Positions 25,142 to 33,581 are shown, counted from the stretch's first letter. The stretch is DNA of 64,000 bases from JAAFIW01 sp031414805 (GCA_031414805.1 JANOQJ010000086.1:1-64000); one strand, 5' to 3'. Notes: generated by a model from the letters alone, not told the origin. Made by a program: numbers and translations.

Positions 25142-26965
25142 TCAGCGGCGCAGGCTCTCACCACCTGCGCCGCCCAGCCATTGGTTCAGCAGTGTGTGCA
25201 AATCACTGGCCTCCAGTGGTTTGCGCAGCACCAGGTAGCCTTCGCTTTCAGCCTGCACCAGCTCCGGCGAATTGAATTCGCCGCTGACCATGGCACCGTG
25301 CGCGGCAGGGCAGCGCTTGAGCAATTCGCAAAAAATGTCAAACCCACTCTCACCGCTGCGCAGGCGCTGGTCGCACAGAACCACGTGCGGCACAAAGCCT
25401 TGGTCCAGCAAAGCAAATGCCTCGCTGGCCCGCGTGGCGATTCGGGCATCCAGGCCCCAGGCCTTCAGCAATGCCAACCAGGCATTACCAGCTTGCGGGT
25501 CGTCTTCCAGCACCAGGCAACTGCCTTGAAATAACTGGGTTTTAGCGAGTGCGTGCCGAATAGGCGGATCAAGAGCGGCGATGACCGATGGAATGAACCG
25601 CGACGAACCCGACGCCAGACGTAACCAGAACCTGGAACCCTTGCCAAGGCGAGATGTCAGCCCATAAGAAGCACCCATCAACGTGGCGCAACGGGCCACC
25701 ACCGACAGCCCCAAACCATGGCCCGCACTGTCAATTCGCCATGCGTGCTGGTTTCTGAAAAAGGGCGAATAAATGTTTTGCTGATCTTCATCAGCCACGC
25801 CAATGCCGGTGTCCCACACCTCCAATTGCCAGTCTTGCGCGCGCGGGCGCACCGCGACCAACACCCCACCCTTTGGGGTGTAGCGCAACGCGTTGTGAAT
25901 CAGGTTGCTCAGCGCCTGTCGCAACAGCGCCGGGTCGGCAAGCACCACGACATGGCTTTTGGGCCAGCGAAAACGAAGCTGCAAGTTGCGGCTGTTGGCC
26001 TCTTCGCGAAACAGGGTGGCGGTGTCGTTGATGAACGCTCGAAGATCGATGGGAACAGCCTGTGTCTGCACGATGCCCGCCTCTATTTTTGACAGGTCGA
26101 GCAGCGAATTGAACATTTGGTTGACCGAACGCACGCTGCTGCGCAGATCACCCAACAGTGGTGTGAGCGCCTCGTCTTTGTTGCGCTTGTGGATGGTTTC
26201 GATCAAAAGGCCCATGGCATGAACGGGCTGGCGCAAATCGTGGCTGGCAGTCGTTAAAAACTGGTTCTTGGCGGAAAGCGCCGCCTCGGCCTCCTCTTTT
26301 GCGGCCTTGTATTGCTCAGCCAGCAGCACGCTGCGCTCTTCCAGACGCACTTGCTGAACAAAAAAGCGATGCGCAATGAGTGCGTGCCGATAAATGACCA
26401 GGCTGTATATCAATGCGAGCGGCACGACAAACTGCCAATGATTGGGAAACGCCCAATAGGCAAACACCAAAGGAATGTGCCAACCCGTTGCGAAAAAACG
26501 CAGAAACACGCTGAGCACCGGGGTTTGGTGGGTGGCATTAGCCGACATGATCGCAGCCAGCGTGATGTACAACAGCAAAGAAAACTCCAGCGTGGAATTC
26601 CCAGCAGTCATCAACACAGACAAACTGAGGCCCGTGCCGTGAACCAGAGCAATATTCTCCAAACGGCTTTGCCACTTTCCCACCAATTCACCAATTGGCA
26701 GTAACTTTTTTTGTCGAAAGTATTCCTGATTCAAATAGCGAAGCGTCGTGGCAAGCGCAACATACATACCGCCCCAAATCGCCAACGGGGTAATTGGGTT
26801 GCTTGTTGTTGAGTAAAACCACATCAACGGCAACGCGACGAGCGGAATCACGCTGACGCCAAATAAAATCCTGGAAAACGTCATCTCCAGCAACCGCGCA
26901 CGCCCGTGCATGCTGATGGTCGTATCGGTCGACAGGTCTTGATCAGTATTGGGCAACCAGTTCAT
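25142..26965 (-). CDS. Hybrid sensor histidine kinase with C-terminal receiver
   Basis: The 607-residue protein has about six N-terminal membrane segments (residues 30-205) and a short coiled coil. A HisKA domain follows with the phospho-acceptor in ASHDLRQPVHAM (His242), then a HATPase domain (N box NLIHNALRYTP, G1 DTGIGVADED at 385, G2 GHGLGLSVVAR at 415). A C-terminal receiver ends the protein, with LEDD near residue 487 and phospho-Asp532 (LCDQRL). No periplasmic ligand domain is visible, so sensing is probably within the membrane or cytoplasmic. It is the second gene of an operon with the LuxR-type regulator, 21 bases after it. The receiver likely gates or competes for phosphotransfer to that regulator. 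Confidence 0.9.
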   Translation of the reverse strand: MNWLPNTDQDLSTDTTISMHGRARLLEMTFSRILFGVSVIPLVALPLMWFYSTTSNPITPLAIWGGMYVALATTLRYLNQEYFRQKKLLPIGELVGKWQSRLENIALVHGTGLSLSVLMTAGNSTLEFSLLLYITLAAIMSANATHQTPVLSVFLRFFATGWHIPLVFAYWAFPNHWQFVVPLALIYSLVIYRHALIAHRFFVQQVRLEERSVLLAEQYKAAKEEAEAALSAKNQFLTTASHDLRQPVHAMGLLIETIHKRNKDEALTPLLGDLRSSVRSVNQMFNSLLDLSKIEAGIVQTQAVPIDLRAFINDTATLFREEANSRNLQLRFRWPKSHVVVLADPALLRQALSNLIHNALRYTPKGGVLVAVRPRAQDWQLEVWDTGIGVADEDQQNIYSPFFRNQHAWRIDSAGHGLGLSVVARCATLMGASYGLTSRLGKGSRFWLRLASGSSRFIPSVIAALDPPIRHALAKTQLFQGSCLVLEDDPQAGNAWLALLKAWGLDARIATRASEAFALLDQGFVPHVVLCDQRLRSGESGFDIFCELLKRCPAAHGAMVSGEFNSPELVQAESEGYLVLRKPLEASDLHTLLNQWLGGAGGESLRR

Positions 26966-26986
26966 TGACTTATTTTTACCCGCTTC

Positions 26987-27637
26987 TCAATCAATCACCA
27001 ATCTGCGTCCCCTGAGTTTGGTAATAATTTCCACCCGGTTACTCACGCCCAAACGTTGAAGAATGCCCGTTATATGCTCCTTTACCGTGCTTTCAGACAA
27101 AGAAAGCGATTGGGCGATACGCTTGTTGGGTAAACCCTGCAGAACCAGCATGAGTATTTCACCCTGGCGCCTTGACAAGCCCAATTCTTGCGGGGTGACC
27201 GGCAGGTCGTAAGAGCGGATCGCAAAGTTTGATGTAGCCGTGTCCGTGTCAAAGTACGTCATGCCACCCAGAACCGCTAATATTGCCTGACCGAATGTAT
27301 CGACAGACGCCTGCTTGTCCACAAAACCTTGAACACCAGTTTGCCGGGCTTTGGCTTGCACTTGTGCACTGGCGTCGGCGCTAATAACCAGTACCGCTGT
27401 CGTTGGGTGTTCGCGGCGCAGCTGTGAAATAAATTCGACACTGGAACCCGCACCCAGCCAGAAATCAACCACTGCAATTAATGGGGAACCCAAGCGCGAC
27501 AACACCTCCAGCGCCGCCGGCGCGTCACTGACCGCATGAACCTCGTCCAGCAATTCAAAGGTTTTCAGCAACTCGGCAATCCCACGACCCACCAGCAGAT
27601 GATCATCTACGACGAGCGCATAGCGCACATTATTCAA
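26987..27637 (-). CDS. LuxR/NarL-family response regulator
   Basis: The 216-residue protein has a receiver domain (acidic Asp11 and Asp12, phospho-Asp58 in VVDFWLG, Lys in FVDKQAS) and a C-terminal LuxR-type helix-turn-helix (LSRRQGEILMLVLQGLPNKRIAQSLSLSESTVKEHITGILQRLG). It is cotranscribed with the hybrid kinase and almost certainly its partner. A perfect palindrome (27695-27712) lies 58 bases before its start, between it and the divergent MAPEG gene. Related motifs precede three lipoprotein genes nearby, making it the best candidate for the protein that binds them. Confidence 0.9.
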   Translation of the reverse strand: MNNVRYALVVDDHLLVGRGIAELLKTFELLDEVHAVSDAPAALEVLSRLGSPLIAVVDFWLGAGSSVEFISQLRREHPTTAVLVISADASAQVQAKARQTGVQGFVDKQASVDTFGQAILAVLGGMTYFDTDTATSNFAIRSYDLPVTPQELGLSRRQGEILMLVLQGLPNKRIAQSLSLSESTVKEHITGILQRLGVSNRVEIITKLRGRRLVID

Positions 27638-27694
27638 TTTCTACTCTCATGATTGTTGAAAATGAGATTGTTATTAACATTACGCCCACCGCAC

Positions 27695-27712
27695 ACCCTA
27701 CTTCAGTAGGGT
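27695..27712. promoter_or_regulatory. Perfect palindrome ACCCTAC-TTCA-GTAGGGT
   Basis: Seven-base arms around TTCA in the divergent region between the response regulator and the MAPEG gene. The right half GTAGGGT is shared with the motifs upstream of the three lipoprotein genes. It is a probable operator, with the LuxR-type regulator as inferred ligand. Confidence 0.55.
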
Positions 27713-27773
27713 TTTGTTTTTCACCGTTACCGGGAAAATGAGCATTGATTTTTTAAACGATTGATTTTTTGTC

Positions 27774-28166
27774 ATGAATATAAATTTTTCCACGACAACC
27801 ATCACCACAGCAATACTGGCTGTATTGCTGATTGCATTGTCGCTCAACGTTTCACGCTTGCGCATGAAGCACCGCGCAACCTATGGCGATGCAGGACAAA
27901 AAGACCTGATGATGGCCATTCGGGCACACGGGAATACCCTCGAACAATCATTGTTGTTTGTTGCATTGTTGGCGTCGGCGCAATGGGCGGGTGCTTTGGG
28001 GCTGTCCGTTTTGGCATCTGTCGCGGGTATTTTCATCGTTGCTCGCGTGTTGTATGCGGTGGCGGTGTTTCGCCGCAATTTGAAGCTGCGGCAACTGGCA
28101 CATGCGCTCAGCGTGCTGTTGCAACTGGCGCTGTGCGTGGCCATTTTGGTTCGTGGCTTGACATGA
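27774..28166 (+). CDS. MAPEG-family membrane protein
   Basis: The 130-residue protein has four membrane helices and the MAPEG signature (RLRMKHRATYGDAGQKDLMMAIRAHGNTLEQSLLFVALLA), in which the AxRAHGNxxE segment binds glutathione in eukaryotic members. Bacterial members may act as glutathione transferases or peroxidases on hydrophobic substrates. It overlaps the hydrolase gene by the ATGA at 28163-28166 and so is translationally coupled to it. The palindrome 61 bases upstream suggests control by the adjacent two-component system. Confidence 0.85.
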   Translation: MNINFSTTTITTAILAVLLIALSLNVSRLRMKHRATYGDAGQKDLMMAIRAHGNTLEQSLLFVALLASAQWAGALGLSVLASVAGIFIVARVLYAVAVFRRNLKLRQLAHALSVLLQLALCVAILVRGLT

Positions 28167-29023
28167 GCGACCGCCTGTCCAGCTGGATGACCCAGGGCAG
28201 CTTTGTTCAACTGCGTGGCCACCGCGTGTTTCTACGGCAAGGCGGTTCGGGGCCGACGCTTCTTTTAGTTCATGGCTTTCCGACCAGCTCATATGACTGG
28301 CACGCGATCTGGCCCCAGCTGACCGCACGGTTCACTGTGATCGCGCCCGACATGCTGGGCATGGGGTTTTCCGACAAACCCAAAAACCACAGCTACGGCC
28401 TGATGGAGCAAGTCGACTTGCACGAGGCCTTGCTGGCACGGCTGCGCGTGCGGGGCACGTATGTGATGGCGCACGACCTGGGTGTGAGCGTCGTGCAAGA
28501 AATGCTGGCCCGGCGCATTTCGGCCAAGGCCTTGCCCTCGATTGAAAAAGTGATCCTGCTCAATGGTGGCCTGTGCCCTGAGGCTTATCAACCCCGTTTG
28601 ATCCAACACATTCTGTCCTCGCCCGTGGGGCACCTCATCGGGCCAAGATTGCCACGCGGCGCGTTTGAACGATCCATTCGATCCCTGTTTGGCCCCCGAA
28701 CCGGGCCCTCGCCCGAGTTACTGCAAGATTTTTGGGAGCTGGTCACGCACAACCAGGGACTGGCGGTTGCCCACAACGTCGGGCGGTTTTATATCGAACG
28801 CCTGGCTTTGCGCGACCGCCTGGTTGCCCCTTTAATACAACCGATCGCACCGATTCGGCTCATCAACGGCCTGGCCGATCCCAATTCCGGACGACACATG
28901 GCCAACGCATACCAGTCCCTGGTGCCCGATGCGGACATCGTTCGGCTGGAAGGCATTGGTCATTGGCCGCAAATTGAGGCCACGCAAGCCGTGATGACCA
29001 ACGTATGGGATTTTTTCAAGTAA
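28163..29023 (+). CDS. Alpha/beta hydrolase, MEST-like with Asp nucleophile
   Basis: ATG 28163 overlaps the MAPEG stop. The 286-residue protein has an oxyanion motif LVHGFPTSSYDWHAIW and a nucleophile elbow MAHDLGVSVVQE that carries Asp rather than Ser. The late residues LADPNSG and GIGHWPQIE give the acid and the His. An Asp nucleophile places it with epoxide hydrolases and haloalkane dehalogenases. Its overall sequence (GFSDKP, ILLNGGLCPEAYQPRLIQ) is strikingly like the vertebrate MEST/PEG1 family, whose reaction is unknown. Pairing with a MAPEG protein hints at handling of a reactive lipid or epoxide. That is inference. Confidence 0.82.
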   Translation: MSDRLSSWMTQGSFVQLRGHRVFLRQGGSGPTLLLVHGFPTSSYDWHAIWPQLTARFTVIAPDMLGMGFSDKPKNHSYGLMEQVDLHEALLARLRVRGTYVMAHDLGVSVVQEMLARRISAKALPSIEKVILLNGGLCPEAYQPRLIQHILSSPVGHLIGPRLPRGAFERSIRSLFGPRTGPSPELLQDFWELVTHNQGLAVAHNVGRFYIERLALRDRLVAPLIQPIAPIRLINGLADPNSGRHMANAYQSLVPDADIVRLEGIGHWPQIEATQAVMTNVWDFFK

Positions 29024-29049
29024 ACCGCCGACGCAGTTGGTTACGCCAA

Positions 29050-29067
29050 CCCGACCTTGGTAGGGTA
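29050..29067 (+). promoter_or_regulatory. Shared CCCNACCTCGGTAGGG motif, copy 2
   Basis: CCCGACCTTGGTAGGGTA lies 91 bases before ATG 29159. Confidence 0.5.
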
Positions 29068-29107
29068 CCGATGGGTTAACGAACCCAGCAGACTGCACGG
29101 TACCGCT

Positions 29108-29146
29108 GCGATGCACTTTTTTGCATCGCTTTCTTTTTTCTTCTTT
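29108..29146 (+). terminator. Intrinsic terminator after the hydrolase gene
   Basis: GCGATGCA (29108-29115) pairs with TGCATCGC (29122-29129), followed by a T-rich tract (TTTCTTTTTTCTTC). It lies between the shared motif and ATG 29159, so it could also act as an attenuator of the lipoprotein gene. Confidence 0.65.
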
Positions 29147-29158
29147 CTGAGTATCGAT

Positions 29159-30235
29159 ATGCATACCCCTGAATTGACACGCCAACCACTGGCCCGCCTG
29201 ACTGTTTACTTCGCGCTGGCGGCAAGCCTGGCCGCAGGATTGGCTGCCTGCGGTGGAGACGACAGCAGTTCACCTGCCCCTGCACCAACGCCCGCTCCAC
29301 CCGCTGCTGGCGCACCCGCACCGGGCACACCGTCACCCCCAGCACCCAGTGCGCCCGCACCCAGCACACCCACACCGCCCGCACCAAGCGCCCCAGCACC
29401 CAGCACACCTGCGCCACCCCCGGTCAATCCACCATCCGCCAGCACCTCGGCAAGTTATGAGGCGCAGGTCAACACCAACACCCGCACGTCTCTGCTGGCA
29501 CAACTGACTGCGCAAGGCGCCCGTGGCTTCAACTACTTCGGCCCCAACATCGTGGGCGGTACAGCCTTTAACTTCTACACAAAAGACAGCAACACCACCT
29601 ACACCTTTGAAGTGCTGGACACGCCAACCACAGCGCCTACCTTTCTGACGCAACTCAATGCGCAAGGGGCGAAAGGCTTTGACCTCTGGGGCCCCACAAC
29701 AGAAGGCTCGATCTACATCAAGGAGAGCGATGCAACGACGTATTCGTATGAAGTGTTGCCCCAGCAAACCACCGCCGCCGCGTTTTTGACCCAGGCCAAT
29801 GCCCAAGGCGAAAAAGGCTTTATTTACGTCGGGCCTTACATCTTTGGCAGCATCTACAGCAAATCTGCCAGCAGCAACGCCAAATACACCTACCGCCTGG
29901 GCGCAGAACCCACCAGCCACGATGCGCTGCTGACCCAAGCCAATGCCCAGGGCCAGGAAGGCTATAAATTCAGTGGCCAAAACGTATTCAGCGGTGAAAC
30001 CACCGGAGCGTTTCGCAATATCTACGTGAAAGACACCACGCAAGCCAGCAAATTTGAGTGGAAAGCCAATACCTCTGCCACCAGCTCCGCCAACCTCGTC
30101 ACGCAAGCCAACACTGAAGGCGCAGCAGGTTATGTGTATTGGTTCAGCGTGATTATTGGCACTGCGAGCCGGGAGCTGTATTTCAAGCCGACGGGTTGCT
30201 CCGGCGTGCTGTGCCGTAGCACAAGCCCTTTGTAG
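29159..30235 (+). CDS. Lipoprotein with APAPS linker and five tandem repeats
   Basis: ATG 29159 (MHTPELTRQPLARLTVYF) opens a lipoprotein signal with LAACGGDD. A linker of about 55 residues made of APSAPAPSTP units follows, then five tandem repeats of about 48 residues. A typical repeat reads FLTQLNAQGAKGFDLWGP, then SIYIKES, then TYSYEVL. The LxxLNAQGxxGF core resembles the pattern of DUF4177-type small beta domains. The 358-residue protein is probably surface-anchored. It is the closest paralogue of the gene at 30411, with the same N-terminal phrase (LARPPLVRL versus RQPLARL). An upstream start at 29057 is rejected because it runs through the terminator. Confidence 0.75.
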   Translation: MHTPELTRQPLARLTVYFALAASLAAGLAACGGDDSSSPAPAPTPAPPAAGAPAPGTPSPPAPSAPAPSTPTPPAPSAPAPSTPAPPPVNPPSASTSASYEAQVNTNTRTSLLAQLTAQGARGFNYFGPNIVGGTAFNFYTKDSNTTYTFEVLDTPTTAPTFLTQLNAQGAKGFDLWGPTTEGSIYIKESDATTYSYEVLPQQTTAAAFLTQANAQGEKGFIYVGPYIFGSIYSKSASSNAKYTYRLGAEPTSHDALLTQANAQGQEGYKFSGQNVFSGETTGAFRNIYVKDTTQASKFEWKANTSATSSANLVTQANTEGAAGYVYWFSVIIGTASRELYFKPTGCSGVLCRSTSPL

Positions 30236-30249
30236 GCTTTTTGAGCTAA

Positions 30250-30303
30250 ATCAGGGTCCCGCCCTTGCAAACGCTGCTCAAGCAGCTATTATTTTGATAG
30301 TGA
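30250..30303 (-). repeat. Interspersed 60 bp element, copy 8
   Basis: Core near 30271-30288, between the two paralogous lipoprotein genes. Confidence 0.8.
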
Positions 30304-30337
30304 ATGACTGACCAGCGTACCGTGATCTATTGCGCCA

Positions 30338-30355
30338 GCTCGACCTCGGTAGCTA
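30338..30355 (+). promoter_or_regulatory. Shared CCCNACCTCGGTAGGG motif, diverged copy 3
   Basis: GCTCGACCTCGGTAGCTA lies 55 bases before ATG 30411. The 3' half is less conserved than in the other copies. Confidence 0.4.
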
Positions 30356-30410
30356 GCGCTGGCGCAGTTAATGCGTCAGACTTTTAACCATCAGCGTTAC
30401 CTGATTTCTT

Positions 30411-31655
30411 ATGACTATTCGAGTTAATACAGAGCTAGCCCGCCCACCTTTGGTCCGTCTAGCCATCTACTTCGCACTCGTGGCCACTGTTGCAACGGGA
30501 GTATCGGCTTGCGGCGGAGGTGGCGACGGCAACTCTGCAACGCCCAGCCCAGCGCCGCCAGCCTCGGGTGCGCCCGCTCCCAGTGCTCCCGCGCCGAGTG
30601 CACCCGTACCCAGTGCGCCAGCGCCCAACGCTCCAGCACCGAGCGCACCCGCTCCAAGTGCTCCTGCCCCCAGTACGCCCGCACCCAGCGCTCCAGCGCC
30701 CAGTGCGTCAGCGCCTAGCGCTCCGGCCCCCAGCGCTCCAGCACCGAGTGCACCCGCTCCCAGCGCTCCGGCTGCCAGTGCACCCGCTCCCGCAAGCGTT
30801 ACATACTCTGCAGTGGACAGTATCAGTGACTTAAACAAGTTCGTGGAGTTGCTGAATACACAAGCGGCTCGTGGTAATACCTGGGTTGGTTCCGCTATAA
30901 TCAATCGAGTGATATCAGAGATTTTTGTCAACGACAATACCGGTGCGACATACCAATATCTGATCGACGGCCCCATTAAAAAGAACTTCACCGGGCTGGC
31001 AACCGCGCTTGATATCCGTGGCGCGCAGGGTTATGCGTATGCTGGCTCGCGATTTTCCAATGGTGAAAATGGTGAAATGTATCTTCTATATCGAAAAAAT
31101 ATAAAAAAGCCAACGACCTACACCTACCAGATTACAGACTTCATTGATGAGTATGAAGCAGCATTAAAAGACTTTAATGCCCAAGGCACCCGGGGCTTTT
31201 CATATTCATTCAGTTTGTATGCCACTGATACTGACCTATTCAACCCCATCATCAGAAATTTTGGCGTGTATATTAAAAACGCCAGTGACACTGCAACCTA
31301 TTCTTATGAATACAAAACCGTAAGTAACTCGAGCACAAGGGAATCTGCACTTGCCGAAATCAATGCCATGGGTCAGAAAAGTTTTATCTGGCACGGTCAA
31401 GACAGGTTGTGCTTCCGAGCAGGTTTCGGGTGTAACGTGGATCCCGCCTTTCGTTTTTCGCGCTACAGCAAAGTATCCACTAACTCTGGCGGCATTTCAT
31501 ATGAACTGGCTGACACCATATCGACCAACGCCGCGAACCTGATAACTCAAATGAACCATTACGCAGCGCGAGGCTATTTGTACGCAGGCACCTATCAACT
31601 TTGGCCCGCTATCAACGTCAACGCTTATTACAAGGGACCCTCTGTGGGGTTCTGA
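30411..31655 (+). CDS. Lipoprotein with long APSAPAPS linker, paralogue of 29159
   Basis: The 414-residue protein has a lipoprotein signal (GVSACGGGG). Its linker of about 90 residues is made of APAPS units in which the codons AGT/AGC GCN CCN alternate. Diverged repeats of the same domain type follow (LLNTQAARGNTWVG, FNAQGTRGFSYSF, INAMGQKSFIWHG, MNHYAARGYLYAG). The C-terminal two thirds (about 30830-31650) is visibly more AT-rich than neighbouring genes. This suggests either acquisition of this domain or weak codon selection. No strong ribosome site precedes ATG 30411. Surface exposure is inferred from the lipobox and linker; the role is unknown. Confidence 0.72.
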   Translation: MTIRVNTELARPPLVRLAIYFALVATVATGVSACGGGGDGNSATPSPAPPASGAPAPSAPAPSAPVPSAPAPNAPAPSAPAPSAPAPSTPAPSAPAPSASAPSAPAPSAPAPSAPAPSAPAASAPAPASVTYSAVDSISDLNKFVELLNTQAARGNTWVGSAIINRVISEIFVNDNTGATYQYLIDGPIKKNFTGLATALDIRGAQGYAYAGSRFSNGENGEMYLLYRKNIKKPTTYTYQITDFIDEYEAALKDFNAQGTRGFSYSFSLYATDTDLFNPIIRNFGVYIKNASDTATYSYEYKTVSNSSTRESALAEINAMGQKSFIWHGQDRLCFRAGFGCNVDPAFRFSRYSKVSTNSGGISYELADTISTNAANLITQMNHYAARGYLYAGTYQLWPAINVNAYYKGPSVGF

Positions 31656-31668
31656 CCAGCCAACAACA

Positions 31669-32313
31669 TTACTTGGCGGCAGGTTTGTTGGATTGCCCAC
31701 CCAGCCTGGACTCTTTACCCTGCACCAGCCGCTCAATATTCTCCCGATGACGAATAGCCAGCAACAGGGCGATGACGAAGAGCGCCACCACAATCGATTT
31801 GTCGGCATACCACTGCATCCGGTCACCCAGCAGGTAATACACCGGCGCAAACGCTGCGGCTACAAGTGAGGCCAGCGACGAATAGCGGAAAAAGAAGGCC
31901 ACGATTAACCAGGTGGCACCGGTTGCCACGCCCAAGATCAGGTCGATTCCAAACACCACGCCCAGTGCCGTGGCCACGCCTTTGCCGCCCTGGAACTTGA
32001 AAAACACGGGGGCCAAGTGGCCGATGAAAGCCGCCAGCCCCACCAGCGCCATGGTGCCTTCCTCCAGGCCGTACGGCTTGCCATACAGCTTGACCAGCAA
32101 CACCGGCAAAAAGCCTTTCAACCCATCCAGCAGCAAGGTGATGAGCGCGGCGGGTTTGCTACCCGAGCGCAACACATTGGTCGCACCCGGGTTTTTGCTG
32201 CCAAAGGTGCGTGGGTCTTTCAGCCCCATCGCGCGACTGACGATCACCGCAAACGACAGTGAGCCCAACAGATAGGCGAAAAGGGCGGCAACAAAGGGGT
32301 AAAGCGATTCCAA
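31669..32313 (-). CDS. plsY: Glycerol-3-phosphate acyltransferase PlsY
   Basis: The 214-residue membrane enzyme transfers the acyl group from acyl-phosphate to glycerol-3-phosphate, the first step of phospholipid synthesis. The motifs are all present: YLLGSLSFAVIVSR, SKNPGATNVLR with the conserved Gly-Ala-Thr-Asn, GHLAPVFFKFQGGKGVAT and a late HRENI. Several hydrophobic helices fit the seven-helix PlsY topology. A short hydrophilic tail (QGKESRLGGQSNKPAAK) follows. It is convergent with the lipoprotein gene, with 13 bases between the stops. Confidence 0.95.
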   Translation of the reverse strand: MESLYPFVAALFAYLLGSLSFAVIVSRAMGLKDPRTFGSKNPGATNVLRSGSKPAALITLLLDGLKGFLPVLLVKLYGKPYGLEEGTMALVGLAAFIGHLAPVFFKFQGGKGVATALGVVFGIDLILGVATGATWLIVAFFFRYSSLASLVAAAFAPVYYLLGDRMQWYADKSIVVALFVIALLLAIRHRENIERLVQGKESRLGGQSNKPAAK

Positions 32314-32380
32314 GGTGTCTCCAACAACGCAGCAAAGGGCTGATTTTGCCAGGGTAGCCCAGACGCCAAACCGTCGAGAG

Positions 32381-32432
32381 TTGCTACTATTTATATAGCT
32401 GCTTGAGCAGTAAGGGTGGGCTCAAATGGCTT
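32381..32432 (+). repeat. Interspersed 60 bp element, copy 9
   Basis: Core at 32396-32412. The right half is shortened. It is located downstream of the alcohol dehydrogenase gene. Confidence 0.75.
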
Positions 32433-33445
32433 TATCGGCTCGCATCCAGCACGACCCGGTAACGCGCATTGCCAGACCGCAGGTGGTCTAGCGCGGCGTT
32501 CACGTCGCTCAGGGCGAAGTGTTCCACCTGCGGCGCAATGCCGTGGCGGGCGCAAAACGCCAGCATTTTGCCCAGTACCGCGGGCGATGGCGTAGGCGAC
32601 GCCGAGAGACTGCGCTGCCAGGACAACAACCCCGAGGTGCGCACACTCATGGCCTGCGTGACCACACCCACCAGGTGCATGCGGCCTTTGGGCACCAGCG
32701 TGGCCAGCAGCGCATCCCACTCCAGGGTGGCCCCGACCGTCACCAACAAAAAGTCGAGCTGGCCCGCGAAAGCCTTGAGTTCGTCAACATCGACGCTGGA
32801 CACCGTACGGTGCGCGCCCAGCAGCAAGGCCTCTTGCCGTTTGGCGGCACTGGAGGTGAACGCTGTGACTTCGCAACCCCAGGCTTTGGCAAACTTCACG
32901 GCCAAGTGACCCAAGCCTCCGATGCCCACCACGCCCACCCGGTCGGTGGGCTTGATGTCATGAACCAGGAACGGCAAAAACGCGGTGCCCCCGCCACACA
33001 TCAGCGGCCCGGCCGATGCCGGGTCTAGCGCATCTGGCAGCGGTATGGCCCAGCTCCAGTGCGCGCGCAGCGTGTCAGCAAAGCCGCCGTGCCGCCCGAT
33101 GATGGTGGGCTGGCGTGTGCCGCACAGGTTTTGTTCGCCGCCCATGCAGTGCTGGCAATGCAGGCAGCTCTTGCTGTGCCAGCCCACCCCGACCCGCTGA
33201 CCCACCGTGCGCCCCTTGGCCTGCGGGCCAACCGCGACGATGGTTCCGACCACTTCGTGGCCCGGCACCACCGGGTAATTCGTGGGAAACCACTCGCTGT
33301 CCACCATGGCCAGGTCCGAGTGGCACACACCGCAATACGCCACGGCGATTTCGACATCTTCTGGATGCATCAGGCCGGGATCGAACGCAATGGGTTCAAG
33401 GGGCGCGTTGCGGGCGTGAGCGGCCCAGCCGTTAAATGTGGTCAT
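32432..33445 (-). CDS. Zinc-dependent NAD(P) alcohol dehydrogenase, YahK/CAD type
   Basis: The 337-residue medium-chain dehydrogenase has catalytic zinc ligands Cys38 (YCGVCHSD) and His63-Glu64 (PGHEVVG). The structural zinc cysteines are 94, 97, 100 and 108 (SCLHCQHCMGGEQNLC). The Rossmann motif is GVVGIGGLGHLAVKFA. It resembles the broad-range aldehyde reductases of the cinnamyl alcohol dehydrogenase group, which reduce aldehydes with NADPH. It is monocistronic, with copies of the 60 bp element on both sides. Confidence 0.93.
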   Translation of the reverse strand: MTTFNGWAAHARNAPLEPIAFDPGLMHPEDVEIAVAYCGVCHSDLAMVDSEWFPTNYPVVPGHEVVGTIVAVGPQAKGRTVGQRVGVGWHSKSCLHCQHCMGGEQNLCGTRQPTIIGRHGGFADTLRAHWSWAIPLPDALDPASAGPLMCGGGTAFLPFLVHDIKPTDRVGVVGIGGLGHLAVKFAKAWGCEVTAFTSSAAKRQEALLLGAHRTVSSVDVDELKAFAGQLDFLLVTVGATLEWDALLATLVPKGRMHLVGVVTQAMSVRTSGLLSWQRSLSASPTPSPAVLGKMLAFCARHGIAPQVEHFALSDVNAALDHLRSGNARYRVVLDASR

Positions 33446-33534
33446 GCAATTGTCCTGTCGTGATCTGATGCAGTGAGTTTGACGGGGACACGTGAACAGG
33501 CCTGTAACCGCTGTGACTTATGACAAAAACAGCT

Positions 33535-33581
33535 TGTAACCCTTATAAATACTGCTCAAGCAGCTACATATTAGATAGCAA
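33535..33581 (-). repeat. Interspersed 60 bp element, copy 10
   Basis: Core at 33549-33566. It abuts the terminator of the YegP-like gene. Confidence 0.8.
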
